Shown one piece after another: positions 43,625-54,266 of a stretch of 64,000 bases of DNA. The notes under the pieces are model-generated. The model saw only the letters and a list, made by a program, of their open reading frames with translations. It did no database searches and had not been told where the DNA came from. Each line of letters opens with the position of its first letter. Within the stretch, counting starts at the first letter, position 1. Source of the stretch: [Phialemoniopsis] sp. UDSM-2020 (taxonomy: Eukaryota; Ascomycota; Sordariomycetes; Thyridiales; Thyridiaceae); assembly GCA_018873225.1 (NCBI GenBank), contig JAEILZ010000002.1, positions 3,348,001 through 3,412,000 on the forward strand, in the 5' to 3' direction. A program made the position numbers and the translations under genes.

Positions 43625-46339
43625 CTAGAAACTAAATAAAGCACTCCTCCTCTTGCCTAAAGGATACACAAGCAGCGCAGAGAGGAAGAGTCCAACAGTG
43701 ATCCCAATGGCGACCTGGATGACACTCAGCAGTACCGTGAACGCGACGCTGTTGACCATGCCATTTTCCGTACTGGCAGCGCTGCTCGTCTGATTGTGCG
43801 TGATTTGGTCGGCCGTGTCGATGCTCGACAGCAGGCTGCCGTTGGCCGCGAGCCCGGAGGGAACCTGCACGAAGATGGCGGGCAGCATCGCTGCTGCGGC
43901 AAGGCTGTATCCGATCACCTCGGCGCTTCCCGGCGCACGCTTCTCGGCCTTGGCTTCTTCCTCGGCGGTCTCGGGCTGCTGCTGCTGTTCCTCAGGCGTG
44001 GCGGTACCGCCCGTGCTGGCTTCCAGGTCGGCGCTCGAGTGTCGCGAGTGCAGCTTGTAGAACTCTTGTCGGGACTGCTGCAGCTTGCGCCTGCTGGCGC
44101 GATTGCCCCAGCGCCGGCGCAGGCGGGACACGCGCGGCCCGACGTGGCCCGCCCAGAGTGCGTAGAAGGCGCGCTCAAAGTGCCTGCTGAGGCGCGAGTA
44201 CAGGTTGGCCAAGACGCCCACGCACAAGGCGCCGAGGGTGCTCGCGATCTGGGCGTTGTTATTGAAGTAGGTCGACGCGTAGGTGTTCACCGCAAACCCG
44301 GCGACCGAGATGACGAGCATGACGGGGATCTGGCGCCATTTCGCCTGGTTGACGATGCACAGGCAGATGGTGAAGAGGGGCACGAAGAGAAAATACCAGG
44401 GGCGGTCGAGCGGGGCCGAGCACTTCGTGTCCGAGGTGGCGGTCGGGTCGATGGTGCCGTAGATGGTGGCGCCGATGGTGATGCCGTAGCCGAGGAAGAG
44501 GGTGTAGATCATGGCGTAGACCATGCGTATCGAGCCGGCGACGATGTTGTGCGACTGTAGCTCGAGCGAGGCGCAGAGGACCATATATCCCGGCAGGAGC
44601 AGGGCGATGGACGACTGCGCGAGGGCCGAGAAGCAAAAGACCTTGCCGCCGCCGATGGAACCAAAAGCGCGCGCGAGGAACGTCGTGATGACGGCGGCCG
44701 AGATCTCAAACACGTTGGCGTAGAGTTCGCTCGAGGGGGCGGCGACGAGGGCGAGCACGCCGACGATGCAGCCGAGCAGGAAGGCGACCGGCATGTCGAT
44801 GAAGCGGCCCTGGAAGGCGAAGGGCGCGACAAACGCCGAGGCGAGCCCGTAGAGTGGGATGCGCAGCCACTTAGAGAACTTATCCTTGCGTCCCGCTACG
44901 GCGTCGAGCTTGACAATGGCCTGGTCGACCGAGATGCGGTCGTGCACGACCTCCTTGTAGATGCCGTGGACGTCGCGCAATTTCCCGAGGTCCACGCCCT
45001 GCGGCGCGCGGACGAGCTTGACCTCTGCGGTATGCGTGCTGCTGTCGTCAAACGAGATGAGCATGCAACCGGGAATGTACAGGAACTGGCACTCGATCTC
45101 GAGGACGCGGGCCGACATGCGCAGGTAGTCCTCGAGGCGGTGGGTCGGGGCGCCAAACATCATGAGGGCGCGGCACAGGCGGATCAGGTAGCGGTGGCGG
45201 CTGAGGACGTGGGCGATGTGGATGGTGATGCGGATCTGCTCCTCGTCGCGGCGCGAGGTGCGCGGGCTCGTCGTGCCGCTGCTGTTGCCGGACCCAAACA
45301 GGCTGGAGCGCGAGCGCTTCATCTTGGGCCGCTGGTGCTTGAAGCGCTCGCCGGCGGCGGCGCCGAACTCGGTGGACCCCGGGGTGCTGAGCATGGTGGA
45401 GGACTCGATGAGCCCGGCGATGCCCGAGGCCGAGTGCGAGTGCTTGTGGTGGCGGTAGGCGGAGAAGAGGCCGCTGTGGCGCTTGTTGGGGGTTGCGGTG
45501 CCGGAGGTCGGGGAGGGCGAGGAAGGACGGGAGGGGACCGGGGTGGAGGGCTCGCTGGTGCTGGGGCTGCCGCTGCGCGAGGCCCCGCCTCCGGGTGCGC
45601 CGGACTCGTTGTACAGCTTCAGGAGGGAGGCGAGGATGCCGCCGTTGTACTTGCTTGGGGCGGGGACGTACTCGTGCTCGTGGTCGAACTGCTGCCGGCT
45701 CGTGGGCGTGGTCTGCCCGGAGCGCAGGCCGGCGTCGTACTTGAAGGTCGAATCCGGGGCGAGATTGAGGGCACTCGGCCGTTTCTTGGTCGAGGTGGAA
45801 GACGTGGCCGGCTTGCCCGTACGCCGCGAGTGTGCCCTGACGAGACGCTCGGCAGCGGCGCGGGAGTTGGCGCGGGCCCTGCCCGTGGCGTAGACGACCT
45901 CATCCTCGGTGTCCGGTGCCTCTCCTTCGTCGATAGAGGTCCTGCGTGAAGTCGGTGCGGACCAATGCTTCTCGACACTCTCAGCCAGGCGATCGGCTCG
46001 CTCCTTAGCCTCTCTTGACGACTGTTCTTGGCGTGCGCGGGGAAAATAAGACGGCTCCGGCTCAGGTAGCACGAGCTGCGGCGGCTGCAGGATCTGGCTG
46101 ATGGCTTTTGACAGCTCCTCGTGATCGACGGGGTCGTCCCGCCGGAGGGAAATGTCCTCAACGCCCGGTGTCGAGCCGGTGCTCATCGTCCCTGCTACAT
46201 TGGGACTAAAATAATCGATTTCGGGTGATTCGCGGCTGTGACCATCGCTGCTGGAAAATCCGACTCTTTTCTTTTCCTTGCCCTTGGTGCCGGCGGCGGG
46301 TGGTGTGCCAGCGCCGAACGGCGAGTTCGGGTCGCTCAT
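43625..46339 (-). CDS. prm10: Prm10/ThrE-like integral membrane exporter
   Basis: 904 aa, intronless. The N-terminal third is low-complexity and rich in Ser, Pro, Gly and Arg, probably cytosolic and phosphorylated. A ThrE/DUF1212 domain follows: 'RITIHIAHVLSRHRYLIRLC', 'FGAPTHRLEDYL' and 'FLYIPGCMLISFDD'. About ten membrane segments then run from roughly residue 490 to the end, including 'IVGVLALVAAPSSELYANVF', 'FCFSALAQSSIALLLPGYM' and 'FLGYGITIGATIYGTIDP'. The family includes yeast pheromone-regulated Prm10 and bacterial threonine exporters; the substrate here is unknown. A Gln/Glu-rich loop (EEQQQQPETAEEEAKAEK) separates the last spans. The gene is markedly GC-rich, which creates long open frames on the opposite strand. 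Confidence 0.92.
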   Translation of the reverse strand: MSDPNSPFGAGTPPAAGTKGKEKKRVGFSSSDGHSRESPEIDYFSPNVAGTMSTGSTPGVEDISLRRDDPVDHEELSKAISQILQPPQLVLPEPEPSYFPRARQEQSSREAKERADRLAESVEKHWSAPTSRRTSIDEGEAPDTEDEVVYATGRARANSRAAAERLVRAHSRRTGKPATSSTSTKKRPSALNLAPDSTFKYDAGLRSGQTTPTSRQQFDHEHEYVPAPSKYNGGILASLLKLYNESGAPGGGASRSGSPSTSEPSTPVPSRPSSPSPTSGTATPNKRHSGLFSAYRHHKHSHSASGIAGLIESSTMLSTPGSTEFGAAAGERFKHQRPKMKRSRSSLFGSGNSSGTTSPRTSRRDEEQIRITIHIAHVLSRHRYLIRLCRALMMFGAPTHRLEDYLRMSARVLEIECQFLYIPGCMLISFDDSSTHTAEVKLVRAPQGVDLGKLRDVHGIYKEVVHDRISVDQAIVKLDAVAGRKDKFSKWLRIPLYGLASAFVAPFAFQGRFIDMPVAFLLGCIVGVLALVAAPSSELYANVFEISAAVITTFLARAFGSIGGGKVFCFSALAQSSIALLLPGYMVLCASLELQSHNIVAGSIRMVYAMIYTLFLGYGITIGATIYGTIDPTATSDTKCSAPLDRPWYFLFVPLFTICLCIVNQAKWRQIPVMLVISVAGFAVNTYASTYFNNNAQIASTLGALCVGVLANLYSRLSRHFERAFYALWAGHVGPRVSRLRRRWGNRASRRKLQQSRQEFYKLHSRHSSADLEASTGGTATPEEQQQQPETAEEEAKAEKRAPGSAEVIGYSLAAAAMLPAIFVQVPSGLAANGSLLSSIDTADQITHNQTSSAASTENGMVNSVAFTVLLSVIQVAIGITVGLFLSALLVYPLGKRRSALFSF

Positions 46340-48836
46340 GGCGGGCGGCGGGCGATCGCTGTGCCGCGCCCGGGCTGTCGATCAGCGAGTGACAGGTCGA
46401 CCAACAGGTCGGTAGGTGTGGTGCAGACAGGCAACCGGTGGAATTAGTAACGAGCGAATATCATTTAGTGTATCGATTTTGGTGCTGGAACGGCTTAGGG
46501 CACCGCTCGGTCGGTCGGCGGGTGTCCCGTTAGTTGCCAGGGACTGAAAGGGTGGTCGATGGACAGCACTTTTGGACAGTGTAGCTGCAAGAAGCAGCTG
46601 GGTTTACAGACTTTCATAGATGTCGTGGGGGTGGAAGGGTTTTATTGAATGCTCGACTCGAGTACACGGGGGGCTCGCGAAAGGGGAATGGGAATTGGGA
46701 ATAGGACCGAGAGGTTTTCCTTGCGTCATCCTCCGGTGGAGCAGTCAAGCAGTAGCAACATGACTGACTGACGGCCAAGCTGTCGAGCCCGCAAGCATTA
46801 TCTCCAGGAGCATGACAAAGTCCCCATCGGGATGAACCAGACTCTGGACTATCAGCAGAGGATAAAGCGGGTTTAAGCGGGGATGTTGGCAAGACGAGAC
46901 TTCGCGGACCAAGGCAAAAGGGCATGCGTGCGGATGCGATGGGTGCAGAATGGCAATGAAAATGCTCGTCCGGGTCCACCGCGATCCACCGTCCAAGACG
47001 GACGAGCAAGGAGGCGAAGACATGGGAATGCGAACGAGATTTTCCCTCTGTGTGTGCTGATAAGAGAGACTGTGGTGTGTGTTCTGTTCTGGTGCTAAAC
47101 GGAAAACAGTCATGGCTTGACTCGTAATCGTCGTCCCAACAAACCAAAACCCAGACAGAGACACCGTTCGGTCGGGGCTTTGCTCTGATTCATCGACTGC
47201 CGCGAGACACAATTGCGTCAATTGACGTGCAGGTAGAACAGGAACAACACACACACCGATCCAACCCCGAAACTCTGTCACATCTGTATCCTTCCTTGAG
47301 GCTCGATGCAGATCAGAACTTGCTGGGAGTGCCCACAGTTTTGGGTTCCGCCACGACGCGCCCCTGCCCTTCTAGAAAGACGGGGGGTGTTTGCAGGTGT
47401 TCACACCATCAAGGTGGAATTACCCAGCTTGGCAGGCCATCCGGGCGGCGGCGGTGCCTGACACGGTGAAGTGGCTTGAGTGGGTGACGGCAGCGCGGAC
47501 GGGATGGCGGGCGGCGGGTAGTCAGGGCAAACAGAATGCGAGAGAAAAGTTTTCAATAAAATCTCGCCGCTAAGCTTAATAACCCACTGCACTGCCGCCC
47601 TCAACACGAAGCACCGTTCAGGCACTGTTAAGCGCCCGTCTAGTGCTTAGATACGGAGCACTGTAGCGTAGCAATCTTTTTCATTCTTCATTCCACGCGC
47701 TCGGGACCGGTCATTTCTGCAAATGGCCAAGAACACGCCTGTGACTGGCTAGACAGGGAGGCCAAGATATCGAATTGATGATCCTTGCATCCCTGCACAT
47801 GTCTGGTCGCCGGTTTCCCCTAGATTGGCATCCCGATAAGCCTCAAATGACTGACCGCATGGAAGAAACCGAAGATCGGTGCTCCTCTTTCCTTGTTTCA
47901 AACGCCGTCTACGGCTTGTCCTGACCGCTTGGCACAATTGGCACAATCTTTTCACATGCTTTTCTGACGTGGCACGCAATCATGAACAGCTTAGCCCCTC
48001 GCTCGTACGGAAATTCGATGCCATTAGGACCATATGATGGTTCAGTCACGTTATCCACACACTGGAAAGGCGATGTGAGGCTCAATTCCAGATCCCAACG
48101 ACCCAATCCACAACCCACAAATGCACCTTTGCATTATCACAGTGGGCATCTGCACTAGCTAATGTGCTTATGGATGTGCTTTAACAATGGAGAGCCACCA
48201 ATAGATCCCCAACACTCTCCCATCAGTCCACAGGAACAATAGGCCAGAGCAATTTCTGGACCGACTCCAAAGATCCGTCCCAGACTGTCCCATAGGCACT
48301 CCTCTTCGGTCTGGTCCGCCACGATTCTAGGCCATCCCCTCTGTGGGTATCGTGGATCGAAATCAACGACCGCGCGTGCAGTGGAGATGCCCGTCCCGAG
48401 TGACCCGTCGGCCCTAATGCTGCCTTACGACGCATATCCAAGCCAGCCATTCTCCATATATATAATAGCGTACCCTGTCCAGAGTCAGTCTATTGATAGA
48501 CTGGTGGCTCTGACCCGCACCAATCGCCAGTGTCTGATACTTGGCAAACGATGCCATCCAGGGGTCTCAACCCTCTCTTAAAGCTCCATAGACACAGTAG
48601 TGCTCACAATATTCAATATCATAAAGTTTTACAAACCGCCCTGTAGCTCGGGTCGTATTCAGTCTCATGAGACGAACCAACAGCCCCTGTCAACATGCAT
48701 CATAACTTATCTAGGAAGATTGGCACGCAACGATTTGGATATAGGGTGCATATATGTCCCAGGCACAAGTCAAAATTTGTATTCACACCCTGCTCGCTTT
48801 GATGTGTATCCGGGTCCCTTGTTCTTGTGATGGCTT
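46340..48836. other. Long gene-free region, 2.5 kb
   Basis: The longest stretch with no credible gene. It contains the upstream region of the Prm10-like gene and several medium open frames with no family resemblance and poor codon structure. An AT-run with a TATATATAATA sequence occurs near 48455..48467. A long untranslated leader or non-coding RNA is possible but not shown. Confidence 0.5.
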
Positions 48837-49304
48837 TCAGGATTTGGTGCCCTGAGAGCACTTATGCAACTTGTCAGGCAAGACACAGGATGAATCTGGC
48901 TGTTCCCCAATATGCCGTCCGGGATATCGTGGCTTGAACTCCGGACACAATGCTCTTCCAGTCGATGTAGTGTTACTCTGTCGTACAAAGGTCCTTAGAA
49001 ATTCTGCCATGATCGTGCAACTCTGCCAAATCTGCAAAGGACTTCTTGCTCTCGCCTGCCTGCGTCGACGCCATTCTACCAATTTCCGTAGTTCTTCCCG
49101 TATCCGTGACAATTCGGCCCCGACCTCCTCGAGTTGCGGCGGGTGTAGCTCGGGACTCTTCCGATACTGTGCCACGTCCTTCTTGAGACGGTGTAAATCC
49201 TCGTCTATTCGGGCCAGTCTCTGGCGAAAGGTAGGTGCGGTGCCCGTGCTGACGCCCGAATCCGAATCCATTGCCGTTCCTGTAGCAGGTGACTTTGGCG
49301 GCAT
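48837..49304 (-). CDS. Hypothetical small coiled-coil protein
   Basis: 155 aa from the ATG at 49304 (the frame runs two codons further to a TTG). Residues about 25-85 are strongly helical and charged with heptad-like spacing (RLARIDEDLHRLKKDVAQYR, then ELSRIREELRKLVEWRRRRQ), a likely coiled coil. The last 50 residues look less protein-like, so an unrecognised intron or earlier end is possible. A TATA-like box lies about 150 bases upstream. No family recognised. Confidence 0.45.
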   Translation of the reverse strand: MPPKSPATGTAMDSDSGVSTGTAPTFRQRLARIDEDLHRLKKDVAQYRKSPELHPPQLEEVGAELSRIREELRKLVEWRRRRQARARSPLQIWQSCTIMAEFLRTFVRQSNTTSTGRALCPEFKPRYPGRHIGEQPDSSCVLPDKLHKCSQGTKS

Positions 49305-49725
49305 TATCAATAGTTTTGCCTGAACGTCCTGGTGAAGAACTTAGTTAAGGAACGTGCCGGTGTTGAAGCCTCTCTCGAGAACTCTAGCATTGATTAGAAG
49401 TAGGAGACAATGACACAAAAAGGAATGGGAAGTCAAGGCGCTCCGGGGGAGTCACGCCTTTTTATATGCACCCAGGGACTTTAAAAAGTCCGACCGTATT
49501 GAACTTTTGGTCAGGCGACCATAACTTTCGAGTGTCCCGTGGGTTGATGTCCTTCGACCCATGGGTCATTTAAACATTGAAGCTTCAGGGTTCTTATCAA
49601 AGACTAGGGCATCCGACTTTGCAGAGGTTCCTTCACAGGGAAAAAGAAGTACAACGCCAGCCGCCATGATTTCTGCCCAATTCTTGGTCTGGAGATTCCC
49701 CTTGAAATGCTCTGTCACCATCACT
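49305..49725. other. Intergenic region
   Basis: Upstream region of the small coiled-coil ORF and 3' flank of the YdcF-like gene; contains the TATA-like box at 49457..49466. Confidence 0.4.
49457..49466 (-). promoter_or_regulatory. TATA-like box for small coiled-coil ORF
   Basis: TATAAAAAGG on the minus strand, about 150 bases before the ATG at 49304. Confidence 0.4.
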
Positions 49726-50811
49726 TTATCGTCTAGCGCCTTGGTGTCCAATGGGCTCGTCTAGATACCGCCACGCAGCCTCGACCTCCTCAGGCATATC
49801 AACGTGAGCAATAAAACCCTTACCATTCGGTCCGTACCCATGGCTGTCGTCTCTTAGGCGAGGTATCTCACCCAATATCAAGTCAAGAAAACGGCTCATA
49901 CTCCACAGGTCAAAGGGATCAACCCCCATAACGCCGCCTCCCATCCTCTCGACGTCGTAAGCAAGCAACCCGGCGACGTTGCAGCCCGCTTGGTTTCCGT
50001 GCACCTGCACGTCAGATCGTAAATGGACGGCTGGAACAAGCGTCGGCCAGCTGTATAGCGCCGGTCGGGACCCCACCGGCTTGTCTTCGTACACCTTCTC
50101 GAAGGAGGCCACGGTGCGCCTGCACATGGTCGGGTCCTGTGCCACGATCATTGACCGCGGCGAAGTGACGCCACGCGACTCGAGAACCTCCCTAGACCGA
50201 GCGGCGTTGGCGCCGCAATTGGTCGACTCGTCCTCGACGAGGATCGCCATCGCACCCACCAACTCGCCCGATCCCGAGTCTACGTGCAGGCCGTAGTACC
50301 GCTCGGCGATGGCCTGCAGGATGCGGGCTTCCGGTTGGCCAGCCATTTCGCTGGCCAACGAGCTGTATCGGCTATGGGCAGCGACGGCATCGTGCATCAA
50401 CTGGGTAGAGTGGCCGATGCCGCCACACAGGACTAGAACTAGGCGATCATCGCCAGGATTCTCCTTGCCTGACTTGTGTTAGCTGCCAGTGGCCCAAAGC
50501 CTTGTCTTGCCGAGCGTCTGTGAAAGGGTCATACCTCTGGATTGGACACATGCCCGGAATGCCTCGAATACAGTCTCAGCTGTGGACAGCACAGCGGACG
50601 CACAGAAAACAATCACGTCAGTGGACGATTCATTCACGGAGCCATCTGTTTGCCCGGTGGTCGTCGAGCGCTGACGCTCAAGGACCTCTGGGAGGTTGCG
50701 AACTTGTTCGAATGCCAAGTAAGAGGCTACCGTATTAACAGCCTTGACGAGATTCGACTCGTCAATGGTATCAGGCTGTCGCCTGGGGTTTACAGAGTGT
50801 GATGATGCCAT
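49726..50811 (-). CDS. YdcF-like DUF218 protein
   Basis: 339 aa from exons 50535..50811 and 49726..50468 (intron 50469..50534, phase 1). It has the DUF218 layout: '[12 protein letters not shown]', '[10 protein letters not shown]' after the splice, '[18 protein letters not shown]', '[15 protein letters not shown]' and a C-terminal '[19 protein letters not shown]' block followed by '[11 protein letters not shown]'. From memory the same blocks occur in the same order in E. coli YdcF, which binds S-adenosylmethionine; its reaction is unknown. No signal peptide or membrane segment is evident, so it is probably cytosolic. It is divergent from the SKL-tailed esterase, with 1.3 kb between starts. Confidence 0.88.
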
Positions 50812-52121
50812 CGCTGTTGCATTGATTTGTAATGAGAAAGGCAAGCTGGCAAGACCCAAGCGAAAAGTAAATACGAGATGGTGGGGCAACGGATAGCTGA
50901 GACTGGAGTTGATTTCAATGTTGGCTTGTCAGATAGCGTCAGTGTAGTCAGTGCGCTAAAAACGCAGAAAAGATACTTGATTCCCTAACGTTACTCGAAG
51001 TTTTGATGGAACCTTTTTTGGGCCTCTTGAGTTGAGGTTGGACTGATTGAAGTTATTTCACGAGTTGCTGGAGTTTGAGTCTTCTAATTGAGCATAATCT
51101 GCTAGGCTCCGAACCAAAAGTCCCTTTGCATTTGCGTTCTTAGGGTCCTTCGACTTTTGCAAGCACATCGAGATGCTTAAACAAAGCATAAGCCACCTAG
51201 GATTTGTTTCTTCTAGTCACTGACCAACGATCGAATGGGTTGACAAAACGGGCTATAATGTTGTCATATGTGAAGCGCACGGACTGGTATTGAAAAAGTC
51301 GTCCACGCAGCAGGCGTCTGAGTTACGCTGTCAACGCACTCTTTTTCGTCGATGACAGTAGTGCTCTTTTCTTTATGATCAACAAAGCGGCGAAATCGCG
51401 AGAATCGGAATGCTCATTCAGTCATTGCCGCAGGAGCTACAAGTCGGCTAAGTATGCTCTGGCTTCAGTGCTGTGCGCAGTCATAGCCGCTTACCAACAA
51501 GGCAAATATATTTCAATCATCAGCACAAGGATTATACTGAAATTTCATCCTTCATCCTTCCTTCGAAGGATGAAAAGACTCTGCGATGGACGAATCAAGC
51601 TTAATTCCCCAGCGTTGCAGTCGGGAAATCCGGGGGACCCGTGAGGTGGGTCCTCCCGGAGAAGCTTAACCGGAGTGCCATCTGCAAGCATCCCCGCAGG
51701 CCGCGGCCGCGCGGTGGAGAAAGGCACCTGTGGTCATGCAAATCGCGTGCCCTTGCAGACGATTTCCGGGGTCTTGGGTAGGGAGCTGAGAGGCGCTATT
51801 GCCTGCGAATGGACAAGCGCTGGGGTTTTCTGACAGCTACTGACCAGTGTCCGCCCACCCTCGGCCCCGTCTATGACTCGGGAAAAGAGGGACAAAGGGG
51901 TCCTGGGCTCCCGGGAAGCTGTCCCAGAACTTCTGATGCCCCGTTGTGGAAAATGAGCTGGATATACGCGGGCCGCTTGTGAAACTTGGCACTTCTTCAC
52001 CACCATTTGCACCAAAACATAGATAATCTCGCCGTCTTTTCCACCTTCGTCTATTCGTTCCACCTCTCATCCTCAATATCGGAACCGCTCAAGAGACATA
52101 AGAGACAGGAACAAAGCAAAC
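50812..52121. other. Divergent intergenic region, 1.3 kb
   Basis: Upstream of the YdcF-like gene and of the esterase gene. A CT-rich stretch precedes the esterase ATG. A perfect 10-base hairpin is at 51551..51574. No supported gene. Confidence 0.5.
51551..51574. repeat. Short perfect inverted repeat
   Basis: Arms TTCATCCTTC and GAAGGATGAA flank a four-base CTTC loop. It is preceded by another TTTCATCC, giving a small direct repeat as well. Function unknown. Confidence 0.5.
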
Positions 52122-53463
52122 ATGGGTGTTCTCAGCGACAAGCCGCTGTACTACGAGGCCTCGGACAAGCCGGGCCCCAAGAACGGTCACTACTCGGAAC
52201 CGCACCCGCAGTACGGCGCCATCTTCCTGCCCCTCAAGGAGCAGGCTGCGCCGCTCTGGGCCAATGGATCCCTCGAGATGCTCAAAAAGGTCTTCCGCGA
52301 GGCGCCCCCCGCCATCCCCGGGGGCTGCCCGGAGCCCGACAAGGACATCAAGATCGAGTACACCAAGGCACCCGCGCGCGACGGCACCCTACTACAGCTC
52401 AAGGTGTGGAAGAGTGTCAACGTGCAGAGCAACGCGGCGCTCGTGTTCCGGATGCACGGCGGCGGATGGACCATCGGCGGGCACGAGATCGAGGAGGCGG
52501 AGAACAGGTATTTCGCCGGGCTGGGCAATGTAGTGGTCATCAGCGTGGACTACCGGATGTAAGTCTCTCGCGTAAAGGCATGGAGGAGCAGCTTCTCCTC
52601 CTCGTCGGGGTAACCTCGCTGACCTGGCGGAACAGGGCTCCCGAGTTCCCTTTCCCTTACGCTCTGAATGATAGCTGGGATGCGCTGCTATATGTAAGTC
52701 AGCTTCCGACATCCATTCTTTCCAAGAGGGGTCTACTAATGCAGCCACGATCACAGATCAAGCGCAATCCCGGTCGCTTCAACATCAACAGTGAGAAGAT
52801 CGTTGTGGCCGGTAGCAGCGCTGGCGCCAACCTAGTACGTCTCGATCTTCCCCGCAAACGCAATGTCAAAACCTCGTGGAGTCAAATTGACCATCCATAG
52901 GCAACCATCATGGCCATAAAGGCCCGTGATGAGGGCATCACTGGAATCGTCGGGCAGCTCCTCTGCATTCCCGTCACCTGCCATCCCAAGTTCTTCGGCC
53001 AGGTGCCCAACAAGGAGCGCTACGAGCTGCTTAGCTACGCACAGAACCACGACGCGGCCATGGTCGACTCGCCCGCCATGGAGTTCTTCTGGGACTGCTA
53101 CGTCGGCAAGAACCCGCACCCGGACGTCCTGCACTCCCCCCTGCTGTCGACGAATCTGAAGAATCTGCCGCCAGCGCGTAAGTTCTTGCCCTTCTCCATC
53201 TATCTCACCTTTTAGGGTCAAATGAGCTAATGGCGCAAATCCAAGTCGTGCTCGTCGCCGGCCTGGACCCGCTCCGGGATGAGGGCATTGCCTACGGTGA
53301 GGCGCTCAAGGCGGCGGGAGTGCCGACGGAGATGAAGGTCTACCCGGGTCTGCCCCACGGCTGGAACTTGGGTTTCACTTTGGAAGAATCCAAGGACTAC
53401 TACAACAGGGTGATAGGATTCGTCAAGGATCGCGTCGCCAACGGCCGCAGCTCCAAGCTGTAA
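52122..53463 (+). CDS. HSL-type alpha/beta-hydrolase with SKL peroxisomal tail
   Basis: Esterase/lipase-like protein, 355 aa from five exons: 52122..52558, 52636..52693, 52757..52834, 52901..53177 and 53246..53463. The oxyanion motif HGGGW starts at His112 and the nucleophile is Ser186 in GSSAG. '[10 protein letters not shown]' supplies the acid and 'GLPHGW' the His. The protein ends in Ser-Lys-Leu, the strongest PTS1, so it is probably peroxisomal. The last acceptor (53245) was chosen over the one at 53215 because it yields the family-like '[12 protein letters not shown]'; both keep the frame. It converges on the HsbA gene. The substrate is unknown. Confidence 0.9.
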
Positions 53464-53747
53464 GTATATGTTTATTTGTCTATCGAGAAGCTTAGTTGTC
53501 CTCGAGAAATGGAAAGCAACGCGGCGGACGGAGATTCAGAGAGACTCCCGCCTTCTTTGGCTAAGACGTCGCATATGGCTGAGTCCGTCGTCAAGGGAAT
53601 GCCATGAATGTATGACAAAGATGGGGAGGTTGCCGGGGAGGGTACCACGTGGAAGTAGTGATAGCATTCGCATAGCATAATGAACAAGACATGCATTCAA
53701 GTCTGGTCTTTTCAGCAAACTCAACCTCATGGCCCTTCTTCTTCCAA

Positions 53748-54266
53748 TCAAAACAAGTGATACGCATCGATAGCCAGGTCGAACGACGCATCAATCTGCG
53801 AAGCCAGCACACCAGCCGCACCCCTCAGCCCCTCGGGCACCTTCTCCGTGATGGCCGCGCTCAGGCGGTCCGTCGCGTCCTTCTCGAGCTTGAGATTGCC
53901 GAGGATGATGGGGCTCAGGAGCACCCTGTCGAACTTGTGCTTGGCGGCGATGAGCGCCGTCAGGGTGACGTTGACGTCGCCGGCGAGCTGGCTCACGGTG
54001 CCGGCGACGGTGAAGGCCTCGATGTCATTGAGCGGCGCCGACTTCTTGGCGACGCCCGTGCCGGCGGCGATGTCGGCCAGCAGCTCGACCGACTGCGCGA
54101 CGATGGGGCCCGTGGCGAGGAGGCCGCCGTCCCACGAGGTGACGGCCTCGCCGAGCTGGACCGTGTCGGCGGCGACCTTGTCCAGGGCGGCGACGATGGC
54201 GGCGCCGTCGGCGAGGACGGAGGTGGCCAGGAAGGCGGCAGTGGTGAGAACCTTGGTGAGAAGCAT
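53748..54266 (-). CDS. hsbA: Hydrophobic surface-binding protein A (HsbA) family
   Basis: 172 aa, intronless, small secreted protein. A signal peptide is clear (MLLTKVLTTAAFLATSVLA). The mature part is Ala/Leu/Val-rich and all-helical, with 'ALDKVAADTVQLGEAV' and 'DRVLLSPIILGNLKLEKDAT'. Members adsorb to hydrophobic surfaces and can recruit secreted esterases such as cutinase (family knowledge from Aspergillus HsbA). Length matches the family. It converges on the esterase gene, with 284 bases between stops. Confidence 0.85.
   Translation of the reverse strand: MLLTKVLTTAAFLATSVLADGAAIVAALDKVAADTVQLGEAVTSWDGGLLATGPIVAQSVELLADIAAGTGVAKKSAPLNDIEAFTVAGTVSQLAGDVNVTLTALIAAKHKFDRVLLSPIILGNLKLEKDATDRLSAAITEKVPEGLRGAAGVLASQIDASFDLAIDAYHLF

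Noticed and set aside
44942..45949. 335-codon open frame on the plus strand
   Set aside because: Antisense to the Prm10-like gene in GC-rich DNA; composition is Gly/Ala/Val/Arg-biased with no family resemblance.
46614..47281. Two overlapping minus-strand frames of about 177 codons
   Set aside because: No homologous motif, odd composition (His, Ser, Pro, Cys-rich) and no splice or promoter context.
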